DNA of 64,000 bases from Dendrolimus kikuchii (GCA_019925095.2 CM034392.1:18642387-18706386); one strand, 5' to 3'. Counted from the first letter of the stretch, positions 11,346 to 23,260 are shown. Translations and numbers: made by a program. The notes: generated by a model from the letters alone, not told the origin.

Positions 11346-12176
11346 AAAAATAAAAAATCAAATACCCACCACCACATACTGACTATAAAAAGCTAAATTA
11401 TAATCATTAATCACTCTTATGACTTTTGCATCAGCCTGAAAATGTTGTGCTTTAGCTGTGGACACTGAAAAAAAGCCAGCCCCCAGTTACATGTGTGGCG
11501 GCAACGCATAATCTTCATATTCACTACATCATTATAGCGGAATATAACATAGAATACACTTTTTTATTTAACATAATCCTTATAAACCCAGTCGTTGCTG
11601 AGAAAAATTGTGACATACAAAGACGAATATGAATAATACGACGGAGAAGAATATCTCAGTTCATGTCAGATATGCGTGATAAGTAGTCTATTCTCAAGCG
11701 TAACCTATCGCTTGAGATTACCAGTTAAATTGAGATGTCACGTAGTCCACTACGCCTTGTACTTATTGGGCAATTTTTAATTTGATGGGTTTATCCCTAC
11801 GCCCTTTGGTGTATTTTAGTTTAGAAGAAATTAATCTAATTTCTGTATTCCACTGGCAGTCTCGAGAGAATTGTAGGTAGATATTAAATTTTAATTTATA
11901 AGCTTAAGGGCCTACTTTTCTTTGTTTATTTTTTAATTATTCTCTCCGTAATACAATGTAGATGGAGTACAAACTTTTTACGTCGCAAAATTAGCCAAAC
12001 ATATTTTTGAAGATTACCTTAGGTTTTTCCAAGACCGGATTGTAAGTATTTAGGTTTAGGGTTTCGTAGCCATTTCAGAAAAAACTTAACTTTTATAAAA
12101 CTACATATCCATCTATTTACATATCTGTCTACATATACCACAAGCAGTTTTTATATAAGAAAATTACTTTATAGGG
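11346..12176. other. No gene; small hairpin at 11692-11717
   Basis: TCTCAAGCG and CGCTTGAGA form a perfect 9-bp stem with an 8-bp loop. It may be the centre of a decayed palindromic element. Otherwise nothing is recognised. Confidence 0.45.
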
Positions 12177-12839
12177 ATGAAAGGCAAAAATGTGTTTTTA
12201 CGCAATATTTGGTTTAAAAAATATGATCACGTTTCTGAATACGGCAAAAAGCTTAAGTGGTTGCCTATGGCACTTCGCCAGAATGCTCATGTTCTCCAAT
12301 TACTATATCGCATTTTATTTATACCTTATACCCCTCCTTACCTTAAGGAATGTTTCAACTTCCTTTATACTTCACATACCCTCAATTTGCGTTCCACTAA
12401 TAATCTCCTGAATATTATCAGGATAATAGCACCTACACATTTCAACATGTTATTCCAACTCCTTCATTACGAAGGCTGTCTTCCTATGGAACTCTTTGCC
12501 CGTAAACGTCAGAAAAGCTAAAACCTTTGCCATATTTAGAAATTCGCTCAAGCAACATTATATTAACCTTAAGCAACAATGTATGTGCTAGTTTACTCCA
12601 TCTTAAATTGCTGCTATTCATGTATGTCATTATTTCTTTAATTTTTTTTCCTTTTTCATAAATTGTAATAATTAGATAAGTTAAGAATTTCCTTTGCGTG
12701 AATCAGGTTGCCTGGGAGATATCGCTTTTCGCGATAAGGCCGCATTTTGTTTACCAAGCATGTAACTACTGTCTTGTTGTGCATTTTGTAATTCATGGTT
12801 TAGTGAACAATAAAGTGTTACGTCTGTCTATCTATCTAT
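12177..12839 (+). pseudogene. Jockey/CR1-type LINE (LINE-J), 3' end
   Basis: The first frame (from 12177) contains LKWLPMALRQNAHVLQLLYR and then PPYLKECFNFL. After a frameshift near 12460 it continues SFITKAVFLWNSLPVNVRKA and FRNSLKQHYINL. This is the region after the RT domain in jockey/CR1-like LINEs. The 3' UTR carries the motif GCCTGGGAGATATCGC, then GCGATAAGGCCGC and AATAAAGTGTT, and ends in (TCTA)n at about 12825-12838. The copies at 61783-62344 and 50585-50790 share this tail. It is 5'-truncated and dead. Confidence 0.75.
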
Positions 12840-12954
12840 AATGATGTAGCGCTAAATCCAGCATAAAAAATAAATATGGTTAAGTGGTATACATACATTT
12901 AAGGGATCTATTATTTTTCACTTTATGTCATTTGATAGGTCATCGAAAGTTGAA

Positions 12955-13430
12955 GTGGTTTTTTGTGACTTATTTGGCTCGATACACACTATGATGCCCT
13001 TCACGGTTCAATCTAGCTCCGGTCTCGATCAGTTCCCGTTCCGGACAAATATTCTTAAACAAGAAATAATTAAAGTTTTCTCATTCTCACTATGGTATCG
13101 CTTTAATTCCGATGCGATATCGCGCCGGTACCGGTTCGTCGAAAATAATATTTGACTGAACAAACCGAACAGCAAACTAGTAGTAGTGAATATACAGTGA
13201 GATTTGGGGCCCCTCCCTATATCTTACCGATCGTTCATTTGCCTTACTATCGGTTAAAATTTGACATCAGTTCCATACAAGTAATGTCAAAATTCAACCG
13301 ATGTTAAGGCAACTGAATGAATAGTAAGATATAGGCTACTAACCGCCTATTAAACGTAGGTACCACGACCGGAACCATGAATGGAATCATTGTGTGAATC
13401 GACTTAATGAGTGAGATACTTTTAATTTTT
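12955..13430. mobile_element. Inverted-repeat element B, split by MITE-A
   Basis: The left arm (TCGATACACACTATGATGCC, then TTCACGGTTC, about 12979-13009) pairs with the complement of about 13375-13411 (TCGATTCACACAATGATTCC, then ATTCATGGTTCCGG). The arms are imperfect and the outer limits uncertain. MITE-A sits between them, so element B is the older insertion. Confidence 0.5.
13216..13335. mobile_element. MITE-A, best copy, 120 bp
   Basis: Terminal arms of about 50 bp fold back on each other. The outer 12 bp are perfect (CCTATATCTTAC and GTAAGATATAGG). Inner blocks CGGTTAAAATTTGACAT and ATGTCAAAATTCAACCG also pair. There is no coding capacity. Related copies lie at 1177-1300 and 25000-25120. 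Confidence 0.75.
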
Positions 13431-14279
13431 ACGGTTTTTTTTTTGGAAAGTTATTTTATAGGAGCTGACAAATTCACTTCTAAAATTAAAAAAGAATGTA
13501 CTTGACTCTTCTAAATTTGAACTGGGTATCATGATGACTTTCTATTATAAAAATTTCAATGTGCTCGAATTTAACAAATACTCTTAACGGAAGATGGTTT
13601 GAATAAGACTCGTTGAGTAGTTTTTGAGATATGGAATATATTTTTGATTACGTCCTTGTCTAGGATTCCGTAACAGAACGACAAAAATAATGGACGTCAC
13701 CTCACAGAACCCTTCATTGAAACTTAACTGAAACGTACTTGGCCGATTTTTAGTAAATTTTGTTTTGGTGAACAATAAATATTTATCTGCTTAATAAAGA
13801 CCTGGATCGAGAAAATTAGATATTTAAAAACACAGATTATAAATTGAGCGAGTCTGAAGTGTCTATACCATTCTATCTATTCGTAGATATATTAGTCAAA
13901 ACTCTTATATTTTCTATTATGGGTCAGCTGTTTTGCTTGTTTGCACAACAATAGGTACTCTTTTTCTTTAAATGATCAAGATAAGCTTTTACCTTAATTT
14001 TCTTTCTGTCCATTTATATCAGATGACTAAAAATACTGAAGTGTATCTGCCTTCGCCTTGCGATGAAAAATGTCAACAGCTGTACTGAGATGCATATATT
14101 TAATCTTAGACGTGGGGTTGGTATAAAATTATAACTACTTATCTTCTATATGTACCAATATAACAGGATAGATAGAGGTGGTGTTGTTGTGACATGTTGC
14201 AAAAATACTTTCCTTTCGCTAAGTAGAGGTCAGCTATTCAGCTAGAACGGATTTTACGGCACGTGAAGCAGGCGGGTAT
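13431..14279. other. No recognised feature
   Basis: AT-rich intronic DNA without a supported feature. Confidence 0.45.
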
Positions 14280-14389
14280 CAGCTAGTGTATAATATAATA
14301 GAATATTATATATAATAATTTAAACACTATGCTCATACAGGTAGAGTTGGAAATGTTTTGAAATTCAAATTTAGTGTTTTAAAGCTTAA

Positions 14390-14440
<51 letters not shown>

Positions 14441-14560
14441 GTGACGTCACGAAATTTGGAATCCCTCCCACCTTATCACACTTCGTTTCACTTCTACTGG
14501 GTGTGCACTGCACAACCACATTTTTTTGTGTATTCATTTTGGTATCATCCGTGATACAAA
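14280..14560 (+). repeat. Repeat family C, copy interrupted by (TA)n
   Basis: It shares TTTAAACACTATGCTCATAC, GTAGAGTTGGAAAT, GAATCCCTCCCACC and TTTCACTTCTACTGGGTGTG with an inverted copy at 22885-23110. The microsatellite at 14391-14435 occupies the place of a shorter AT stretch in the other copy. Confidence 0.65.
14391..14435. repeat. (TA)n microsatellite
   Basis: Uninterrupted TA dinucleotides for about 45 bp, inside a family C repeat. Confidence 0.95.
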
Positions 14561-15204
14561 AGATAACGGCCATCTAAATCCCACGTCAATTAAGTGGCGG
14601 GAACAGTCAATGTATAAACAAATGTTTACGTTTTTAGACGATCTTATGCCGTTTCATTTATTTTCGAACTTTGTGTTTAGCATTGATTATTTTTCAAAGA
14701 ATTAAAACATCTGCTCATTACAGCAAACAGGCGTGTTAGCAGTAATTAGCGATGTGATGTCTCGCATTCTCCATTAATAAATCAAAGGCAGTAAACTAAT
14801 GTATGGCCGAGGAACCATGATTTTTGTATCGGCCGACATTTACGTTGATGTTGATCGACATGGACAGAACGGACCTGGCAATGTTAGTGCAAAAACAACG
14901 TTTGCTTTGGTGCTCTGTTTTACCGGGATGTTGTTTTGTAGATATAGAATTAAAATGAATTTGTCTCTCTTATAAAATACTATTTGTTTCATTTTGTAAT
15001 CTCCCGCTTTCTGTAAATAATCGAGATTGCTGTGTAATCTACATTGCCAAAGTCGGTGGATATATTTTTCAATTTATCTTACTTGTAAATCACATTAAAT
15101 TATTATAAGTAATGAATCAACTAATTGTTATGCAAATAAATATAAACTTAAAAATAAACTATAAACTATACAATATAAAAACTAAAACTTAATAAAAAAA
15201 GGGG
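14561..15204. other. No recognised feature
   Basis: AT-rich; nothing supported. Confidence 0.45.
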
Positions 15205-15420
15205 GAAATATCTAAAGATAAGTTATTGGTCCCAAACCACTGTCACCTACTGAGAACGTCCCCAGAAGGCTGGCGGCGTTGCCACGTTGTATGGCAATGC
15301 TTAATCTTTGAGCGAAATAGACGCCAGCCTTCTGGTCGCGTGTGACGTCTACTAAACGTTTGGCGACGTCACGGTAGACCTTTAGAGCGTTAGGACCCCA
15401 CGGACCCAAAGTTACTTGTT
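15205..15420 (-). pseudogene. Non-LTR retroelement C-terminal fragment (LINE-K)
   Basis: The minus-strand frame 15409-15212 reads MGPWGPNALKVYRDVAKRLV, DVTRDQKAG, then FAQRLSIAIQRGNAASLLGT. This is the closing segment found in a group of retroelement polyproteins annotated as reverse transcriptases in many invertebrates; the exact clade is uncertain to me. Nothing upstream is preserved. A second, more decayed copy lies at 16545-16840. Confidence 0.6.
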
Positions 15421-16544
15421 ATTTGTACATTTTACATAAGGATTGCCTCTAAAGAATTTCTCGTAATTTTAATCCTCTATTAAAGTAGAGAGGAGAAGAG
15501 AGAAGATGGTGATAATTGATAAATCACCATCCAGGGGTAATTTTGCGAAAAGAAACACTGTAGCATGAATATTTATTTATTTATTACTTAGAGCTTAAAT
15601 GTGATTTTTTTATATATTTAAGGAATTATTGTTTGCCGATACAAATTTTGGTCCCTTATTTTACTCCCTGTAAATATGTTTTTTCTCAGGATACATATCT
15701 CCGTGGCAAATTTCATTAAAACCGTTGTGTTTTGTCGAGAAAGGTTAATATATTTTTTTGTATTTTATCTTATTTCCTTGTGATAATTCAAGAATTTTCT
15801 TTGAGTCAGTCTGTGACACTGGCATTACGGCCCATCGAAGCCTAAGCTTTAAAAAAACTTGAACCAAGAAACGTCTACAAAACTTCCGGTAGAAATAACA
15901 GATTTCAACATGCTAATGCGCTAAAACATGTCAGGTTTTGTTTACTTTAACCTGTATTGTTGAAAGAATTTTCTAAAGTTCAATCTTCAAGGTGAAATCA
16001 AGAGAGCGAAGTGCACCGTTAAATTTCATCGCAGTTTTCTTAAATTAAATGGCAATAAATTTAATAACCATAATTTTCAGTGCATGATGTGTTTGGAAAG
16101 ATTTCTTTAGAGCTTTAAATTGATTTTTGCTTTTATAAATTCAGGTATTAGACGTTTGATGGATACTGAATAACGTGGGGTAATGCAAAAAATGGTTAAT
16201 CAAATATGAACATAAAAATATCTATTTGAGTACTTATGCGAAGAAGAAAAGAAACATTGGGTCTGTGGGGTACGTCAGCAAAGAGTTTCTTCAAAGACAT
16301 CTGTAAGAAATTCTTTGACACACACTACTCGTGATCAGAAGGCTGGTTCATAATTTGCACAGCAAATTCACATACAGCGTGGCATTGCAGCCAGCTGGGC
16401 ACGGTTTTTACTCAGAGCGATCATAATATATAGATATAACTTTAGAAATTTCTATACGTTGTACTAATCGATAGTTATCAAAAAAAGTTGAGTTTAACTA
16501 ATTAATAGAAGTTATATTGTGTTCTGTCTATAATCCCTTAAGAT
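15421..16544. other. No recognised feature
   Basis: AT-rich intronic sequence; nothing supported. Confidence 0.45.
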
Positions 16545-16840
16545 TATAACTAGAATACTGAGCCTAGGTCATCGTCATATATAGGCAAGGTGCCCAAAAG
16601 GCCGGCTAAGTTACCATGCTGGATTGACCTCATGCCTGCCAGCCCTTTGGCGCTCTTTGTAGAGATTAATAGCCTCAGTGTCCTATGGCGCCTCACCAAC
16701 AAATGATTCAAACAAGTCATCTCACTGAAGGTTGCATAATTACAACACTTACGAGATTCAGCTATTTCCACCACCGAGCTAGCTGATTTAGCCACATTTT
16801 GTGGATGGGATGTGGTCGATCTATCCGTCAATGCACACAA
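16545..16840 (-). pseudogene. LINE-K C-terminal fragment, heavily decayed
   Basis: The minus-strand frame ends with SIQHGNLAGLLGTLP, clearly related to AIQRGNAASLLGT at 15205-15420. The preceding conserved residues survive only in other frames, so this copy has frameshifts. Confidence 0.5.
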
Positions 16841-17508
16841 TTACTTGAATATAAACTTATAAGTCAATAAGTCGTGAAAATTTATTTTAATTGAAAGTAA
16901 ATACCCCGGATGCGGTACATTAAATTAAAACTGTTTTAGTTAATACCGTAAAATTCAAACTTTACGCAGTTCCGTTTTGTTTCTAACACTAAACACTGGA
17001 GGCTATTAAAATATCCCATATATAAAATAATGAGGAAAACTAATAAACTTTGAATGAGAGCACTGAGTAATGAATGGAAGTTATCAATTTTATGAACGTC
17101 GTATCCGTTATAAGGTGCCTACACTATAAGTCAAAGTATCATATCTAACGTCTCGGTTGGCTATGATCCAGGTTGACCCGTTGTTAATTGGTTTCACGGT
17201 GATTTATAACCGGCCATTGATGTTTGAAACACCAGGCTCATATGCCAACAGATTTTTGTAAGCAGGCTACATTATTCGAGTAGTACATTCCTCTACCCTA
17301 AGGACAAGTAAAATAACTAGAGTTAATTATTCAATCAGAATGTTTCAATGCATTTGAAGTAAGAAAGAGCTTTTGACGGATGAATTGATTGATTATAAAT
17401 GTACTATTGACTTAAATATAAAAGGTACTAAGAAACATTGTTATGATTTTAAGACTTTTCCCCCGATGTATGGTGACCTCCTCTGGTTTTCAATTTTGTC
17501 CCAATTTG
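16841..17508. other. No recognised feature
   Basis: AT-rich; nothing supported up to the SINE target site. Confidence 0.45.
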
Positions 17509-17517
17509 TATCTCACT

Positions 17518-17839
17518 GAACAAAAATGTCGTGGTAGTGTAATGGCTAGCGCACGCGTCCCAAGCTTAAAGGTCGCAGGTTCGATCCTGGCCGCGAAACG
17601 CATGCACCACTTAGTCAGTTTTCTGATCTAATGTGCATATTCTTACAATTGTTACAATTACTATGTGCTAATAACGGCGAAGGAAAACATCGTGATGCAA
17701 CCTGCACATCGAGGTAAATGATGTGTCAAACCTGCCAAGCCGCCTTGGACAAACGTGACGGGTATACTGTCCGTTTCCCCTATAATGGGAGGCCCGAGTC
17801 CAGGAGTGGGAAATTTATGGGTTGATATTATTATATATT
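17518..17839 (+). mobile_element. SINE S1, complete, with 9-bp target duplication
   Basis: A tRNA-like head carries an A box (GTGGTAGTGTAATGGCTAGC, 17531-17550) and a B box (GGTTCGATCC). The body contains AAACATCGTGATGCAACCTG and ATACTGTCCG. The 3' end reads TTTATGGGTTGATATTATTA. The 9-mer TATCTCACT flanks it at 17509-17517 and 17840-17848, a target-site duplication. The head is too diverged for a functional tRNA and has no acceptor stem. Confidence 0.8.
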
Positions 17840-17869
17840 TATCTCACTACTGTATACTTTGATTGACTG

Positions 17870-17965
17870 GATTGGCGGTTTTAACACATTGGTTATCTGT
17901 ATGTGCAGGATTCATCATGATGTTTTCTTTTACTGTTAGCACATGGTAATCATAAAAATCATAAA
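17870..17965 (-). mobile_element. SINE S1 fragment, inverted
   Basis: The minus strand carries the block around ATCATGATGAATCCTGCACA and the AACCAATGTGTTAAAACCGC block, matching the S1 body. It lies just right of the plus-strand copy, giving a head-on arrangement. Confidence 0.55.
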
Positions 17966-18289
17966 GAACAGAATTTTTATAGTTCTGTAGGTAGTATTTT
18001 CAATCAATCTTCAACACTAAGACGTTAATTGGAAACACAATTACCATTTATCTCAATGAATTCGCGCAAAAAATAAACCATTAAAGGAATTTTGGCGTAC
18101 GCAATGTAAACTGTTAAAAATATTCGAGATCGATTCATATCGCGGGAAGCTGCCATTAAACAACCTGCCATATTGAAAACTAGAATTTTACATAATGAAT
18201 GACTTGAACTTCTAGTAAAAAGCAGCTGAAGTTCAAAAGCAAAACGACGACTGCAGAGCGCATGCCTACTCGTTCCATTTAAATTAAAC

Positions 18290-18445
18290 ATTTGTCCAAG
18301 GCAGGTTAGTGGATTTCACACATCAGCAATTTTGATGTACAGTTTTCCTGTTATTTTATTTATATTTTATCATATCACTCCGTTCGCCTATAAAAAAAGG
18401 GACGTCAAAGCCCAGCAATGGGACGTTTATGGGCTATTATTATTG
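18290..18445. mobile_element. SINE S1 pieces in two orientations
   Basis: 18290-18355 matches the S1 body on the minus strand (TTGTCCAAGGCAGGTTAGTG, GATGTACAGTTTTCCTG). 18390-18445 matches the S1 3' end on the plus strand (GCCCAGCAATGGGACGTTTA, TGGGCTATTATTATTG). Confidence 0.6.
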
Positions 18446-18951
18446 TATACATCAATCACTAAATTAAATAAATAAAATCAATTAGTTTACGTTTTAGTTT
18501 TCTATTAACACCTTCAACAAACATCTTACCGTACAGCAAGGGTGGCCAGGCGATTCTAAAAACTGTCATTCTGATTGTGTTGGTTTAATTACACAGGTCC
18601 ATAAAAAAGGTGGGTGTGCTAGGTGGATAGAATTTCGGGCGCATTTTTCTGACTGAACACGAATCTGAAATCAGAATTGGGGGTTAATAATCAAATAATC
18701 GAGAAAAAAACCGTCAAAATCACGATCTATTTGCAGTCGTCGAACTGTTTTGGGTCTTTCTTGATTATTTACTCATTGACCCCCAATTCTCACTTCAGCG
18801 GGATAAAATATAACAGAAAATAGTATTCTCACACCCAGCAAACACACCTTTTCTATGAGCCTGGTTTTTTATACTGGGCGATTGTAATACATATAGTATT
18901 TTATTATTTAATTTATTTGGAAGCATACAATAATAGTACATAATGGTACTA

Positions 18952-19049
18952 GTGTGTAACATTGGTGATTACCGCCGAGGCGCCATTGAGACTCGAGCCG
19001 TAGGCGAGGGTCTTAAGAGAGCCGAGGACGGTAATCATCAATACACACG
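18952..19049. repeat. Palindromic CpG-rich element, about 100 bp
   Basis: The left arm GTGTGTAACATTGGTGATTA pairs with the complement of the right arm (GGTAATCATCAATACACAC) with few mismatches. The loop region is rich in CGAG and CGCC. It resembles in style the element at 54360-54475. Confidence 0.5.
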
Positions 19050-19064
19050 TGTATCATACGACGT

Positions 19065-19427
19065 TTTTCAACACACTTGTGAATAAAATAACAACAAAAA
19101 CTCATTTATTTAGTAGATAAAAAAGTTATATATGAGTGAAAGTTTTATTTATTAAACACGTACGAGTTAAAATTATCTATTTAAATAAAAACTTGCATGA
19201 AATGAGCAAGCAATAGAAACATTAATTTGTTTGTTCTATAGAACACGATCTTTTTTTTGAATAAAAACTTTTTTAAGAACAAAGCAACTCAACCAATAAA
19301 ATAAAATAAAAATTCTATAACTCACTAGTGAGTTATAATGTTTTTTACTCACAGTTTGGTTATAGGTGTCATTCTGTGCCTAATTGCGGTGACCATAGAG
19401 CCACTTTATGAGCAAGTGTGTTGAAAA
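19065..19427. mobile_element. Inverted-repeat element, about 360 bp
   Basis: The ends TTTTCAACACACTTG (19065-19079) and its complement CAAGTGTGTTGAAAA (19413-19427) are perfect 15-bp inverted repeats. The interior is very AT-rich and non-coding, as in a MITE. It abuts the palindrome at 18952-19049. Confidence 0.6.
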
Positions 19428-19469
19428 TATATTTATCATTCTTACAATATGACATATCATGATACATTG

Positions 19470-19690
19470 ACGGTCTAACGTGCTCTCGTGGTTAGCCGGC
19501 CGAAGTCACTGGAACGCAGAGGCTCCGTGTTATCTGAAACAATCTTTCTGTTATCTACTATGGTCTGGATGTCTGGGATCGGCCCCAGGGTGGTCCATTG
19601 TATATTACCCACAAAACAAGCGTAACTTGCTTAGCTTTGTGATATACAATGTGTGTGTTTGTCTGCTGATGATGGTGATGATTATATCAT
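19470..19690 (+). mobile_element. SINE family S2, degenerate head
   Basis: The body GGTCTGGATGTCTGGGATCG, GCCCCAGGGTGG, AAGCGTAACTTGCTTAG and ATACAATGTGTGTGTTTGTC matches 29257-29470. It ends in (GATGATGGT)-type sequence. The tRNA-like head is more eroded than in the 29-kb copy. Confidence 0.65.
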
Positions 19691-20741
19691 ATACATATAC
19701 CTAAGCTAAAATATCAGCTAAGCTTAAGCTAAAAAATAATATTCTTCTTCAATAATATGACTTTGCTTTTCAATTTTCCTCAGAGGGTTATTGATAAAAA
19801 TATAAATAAAACATCTTTATTAAACATAAACAAAATGTACCTATTCAAAGGTTGGAAACGCCCCCCAGCACAGAAACAGGCTAATTTTTAAATGTTATAA
19901 AAATATGATATCATTTTCTCTCTAATATTAAATTTTTCCCATACTAGGAATGTTTATAAAAATGCTCGTTTATTACCAAATATTTCATAAAAGCAGGCTC
20001 TCTTGGAAAACGCTTGTGTGACCCGAGTCCTTTACTCTTTTAACAGAGACATTATTACAGTATTTTACTATAGGATTAACGAAATATATGAGTTATTACT
20101 TTAATAAATACTTTTAGCGCATGATCTCTATAACATGATATTGAGAATTAGTTATGGAACCCGGAACAAGATTTTAAGACAATTAAGTTTTTCCTAAATA
20201 GCTGTGTAGAAAAATTAAGGAAATCTTTATTACAGATCAGCCTATCAACAATAGATTCACGATATCGTTCCTCCCAGTCTTGAACTTTATAATATTCATA
20301 TCTTCTAGATGGAATAAAACATACGAAAATTTAGATAATAAAAAATTTGTTTGATGCCTACCCAAAATTGTCATTGATATCAATTCTTTTGTAGCCCATT
20401 CTAGAAAAAATTTCAAACAGATTGGGAGACCAAATTCTTAAAACAATATTTTATGATTTTGCGTCGTATAAATAGCAGTTTTCAATTATATTCTGGCGTT
20501 TATTTTGAAACTAGGGTTTTCCCTTGTGACCGACCCTAGTTTATTTAGAGGCCAAGCAGGTTACATAGCATTGAATTTTTATCAAGAGGTTATTCACCCT
20601 CGCAAAATACCGAATATTCTAATAAATAAACTCTTATTTTCTGGGATGAAAATCATATTAATGAAAGCGTAATAAACAGACAGACATTGTAGTTTTACAT
20701 TAGTAGGGGTAACATATAGACATTTCAATTTTATTTATTGA
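19691..20741. other. No gene; short repeat scraps only
   Basis: AT-rich intronic DNA. 20640-20690 has the 'gaaagcgtaataaacagacagac' style common at repeat ends, but no boundaries. Confidence 0.45.
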
Positions 20742-21172
20742 CTAGGGTATGCCGGCGACTTCGCCCACGCTTGACTTGAAATTCCCACGGGATTCCCGGG
20801 ACACAGAGTATCGCAACATTTAAAAAAAGAATGTAAGATATTGTTTTAGTGAAACTAACGTGTCGGAACAACTTCAAAACCGCTCCCGGGAAAATTCCCC
20901 TGGGATTCCCATTATAAAAAGTAGCGTAGAGTTTAAGTTTAAGAATTAGCTGTCGATTAATGAAAATCGCATCGAAATCGACTTAGTAGTTTTGACGTGA
21001 ATCCCGAACAAACAGACAAACCGTGTCTGTCGGTTTGTCTGACAAGAAATCTAAAAACAATTGCATCGTGTTCTCCATCGTTTATATATAGGTATAGTCT
21101 TTTCCAGTTGTTTTTTTTTAATTAGCTTTAAAGTACAGACACGGCAAGTTTAGAATTTTATAATATTATAGA
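20742..21172 (-). mobile_element. Non-autonomous Helitron H3, complete (431 bp)
   Basis: Read on the minus strand it starts A|TCTATAATATTATAAAA and ends CGGCATACCCTAG|T. That is the canonical Helitron arrangement: 5' TC, 3' CTAG, insertion between A and T. A small hairpin (GGCGA-AG-TCGCC) lies eight bases before the CTAG. There is no Rep/helicase coding capacity. Related copies are at 34150-34552 (minus) and 23400-23610 (plus). Confidence 0.8.
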
Positions 21173-21536
21173 TATTGTTATATAGTTTGTTAAACACGCG
21201 ATTTGAAATATTATGTATGCTGCATTCAATTTTGACAAAGTTGTGGGTTGCTTCCGGTTTGCATAACCACGTCCATTATTAATCGATAAGCCGTTAATAC
21301 CCGCCACGGAATCGTTTTGGGCCACACGTGCCCTACTAATGACCCGATCCGGGCCAAGTCGAACCTCATTGGAATTGTTTGTAACAATTTTACAAGACCC
21401 TTGACCCATGTAAGGCTATCCTTACGTGGGTCAATACTCTATAGTAAATATATTGTCCGACCATTATACAGGCTTAACGATTTGTTTATTAAGAATGTAG
21501 CTGTTCGTGTTTGGTTAAACAAAATTACCGGTCAAA

Positions 21537-21660
21537 TAAAATTACCGCGCTTAAAACCGTTAAAACGTAGTTTTATTATGTATACAAGTCACGAAAACTT
21601 AAGAAAATATTATGTAAATATAATAAATTAAAAAATTAAAGAAAAAGTATAAAAAATAAA
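21537..21660 (+). repeat. Family E arm, fragment
   Basis: TTACCGCGCTTAAAACCGTT, then AACGTAGTTTTATTATGT and CGAAAACTTAAGAAAATATT recurs at 22540-22610, with pieces at 55620-55680 and 58947-58975. Confidence 0.55.
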
Positions 21661-21922
21661 TGTAGTCTCAAAAGTCTTAAAAATAAAGTTATTTGTTAAG
21701 ATGTTTTCGTAAGTGACGCTTTTAACTGCTTATTTAAACAATTAAAGAGCCATTATTACATTTTAAGCAGTTAGGAAAGTCACTTATGAAATAGGTCACT
21801 TATGAACCATTACAGGTTAAGTTCCTTTATTTTTTTACTCATTTAGCCCCATTTATGTGTAAAATGAAATACAGAAATGAACTATCTATTCTCAGCTTTA
21901 CGAACATTTATGGTCATTTAAA

Positions 21923-22060
21923 TCTATATTATAAAGAGGTAAAGTTTATAAATTTGTTTGTAGGAAGTAATCTCTTAAACTACTGAACCGATTTAAAAAA
22001 TTCTATCACCAGTAGAAAGCTACATTATTCTTGAGTAACATAGGATATATTTATTTGTGA
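21923..22060 (+). mobile_element. Helitron H2, 5' fragment
   Basis: It begins A|TCTATATTATAAAGAGGTAA and shares AAACTACTGAACCGATTTAA and AGAAAGCTAC with the H2 element at 30801-31001. The 3' half is missing; a family A copy follows at 22082. Confidence 0.6.
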
Positions 22061-22081
22061 TTAATAATATAATATTTTTTT

Positions 22082-22295
22082 AATGATGCCCAGCCAAGTT
22101 GGCACGGTTACGCTAGTGTTTAATATTATGTCTAAAGTATGTCGCCATAACAACCTTGAGTTGTGTTCCGGCATTAGTGACCAGGTTCCAGTGTCCCTTA
22201 AGAGAGCAGCAGCCCAAATGTCCATAGGCGATGGTAACCGCTTTTCACCAAGCGTGTCGTCTGCCTGTTTGCTGAACTCCTGCAAAAAAAATGTA
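22082..22295 (+). mobile_element. Repeat family A, rearranged 5' part
   Basis: CCAGCCAAGTTGGCACGGTT replaces the usual 5' region. From GTCTAAAGTATGTCGCCATA it follows the family to TGCTGAACTCCTGCAAAAAA. Confidence 0.75.
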
Positions 22296-22349
22296 ATAAA
22301 TATAAGTTTTAACAGTTTTAAGCACGGTATTTTATTTGATTTTTATTAT

Positions 22350-22620
22350 TCCGAAGTTTCAATCACTTTTCAGTAGCCGTGATCACAGATCACGGAAGAC
22401 AAAGATGGCAAGTGTCAGTGAGTATTATTTTTATTTAGCTTACCGCCAGTTTTTGTTCGTTTTAATTATTTAGTTTTAATTTTTGCTTATGGTTATAATT
22501 TAGAGCCTAATCTTATTTACAAAATCAAATCGAATACCGCGCTTAAAACCGTTAAACGTAGTTTTATTATGTGTACGAGTCGCTACAACCTAAGAAAATA
22601 CTATTTCATGTTATACTTAT
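22350..22620 (+). mobile_element. Family E inverted-repeat element
   Basis: AGTAGCCGTGATCACAG, GGAAGACAAAGATGGCAAGT and the arm ACCGCGCTTAAAACCGTT match, in opposite orientation, the better copy at 55495-55680. Confidence 0.5.
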
Positions 22621-22884
22621 TTATTTTTACTAATATTAAAAAGACGAATAAATTTTGTGTAAAATTCTAACAGTCTAAGATAATTATGTACACAATGTCT
22701 TGAAATATTGATCCGCTACAAACCGGAAATAATCATGAATACTTTTTATTCCGGGAAAAAGAGTTTTCTCACAGTGACCCGATATTTATGCACATAAAAA
22801 CCCGGGAAATAGATAGATAGATAACACTTTATAGCAGGCCAAATTAAAAAATTGAAAACATCCATATAGTTTAGTTATAATTTT

Positions 22885-23260
22885 ATAATAAAAAATGTGT
22901 GTGTGCAGTTCACACGCTGTAGAAGTGAAACAAAATGTGACAAGGGGTGGGAGAGATTCTAAATTTCGTGATGTTACATTTCGTATATTATATCGTTAGG
23001 TATAATATATTTAAGCTTTACAACACGACATTTGAAGTAATAACAAAAACTTTAAATATAATATTTCCAACTCTATCTGTATGAGCATAGTGTTTAAATG
23101 ATTAAATATAATGTATTCTATCTCATTCTCTCGCAAGCTTAGTCCTGTAGATTTATGTGTTTTATATCTTTTTAGTGTCGCTTTTTCGTTTTATCGAGTT
23201 TTAAATCAAAACGATTCTTAAGAAGTTTCACATGAAAACTGCTGCGATTTTGTCCATGTA
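22885..23260 (-). repeat. Repeat family C, long copy
   Basis: It contains GTGTGTGCAGTTCACACGCT, GTAGAAGTGAAAC, GGGTGGGAGAGATTC and CTCTATCTGTATGAGCATAG. It then continues to a second conserved block, AGTGTCGCTTTTTCGTTTTA and AAAACGATTCTTAAGAAGTT. The first part pairs with 14280-14560, the second with 33186-33265, 37605-37700 and 58970-59055. Confidence 0.6.

Noticed and set aside
12925..13155. 76-codon frame as a host exon inside the intron
   Set aside because: It overlaps the arm of inverted-repeat element B and has no convincing splice sites.
17528..17600. Possible tRNA gene (also near 29257, 62390 and 62780)
   Set aside because: A and B boxes are present, but there is no acceptor stem and a repeated non-tRNA body follows, so these are SINE heads.
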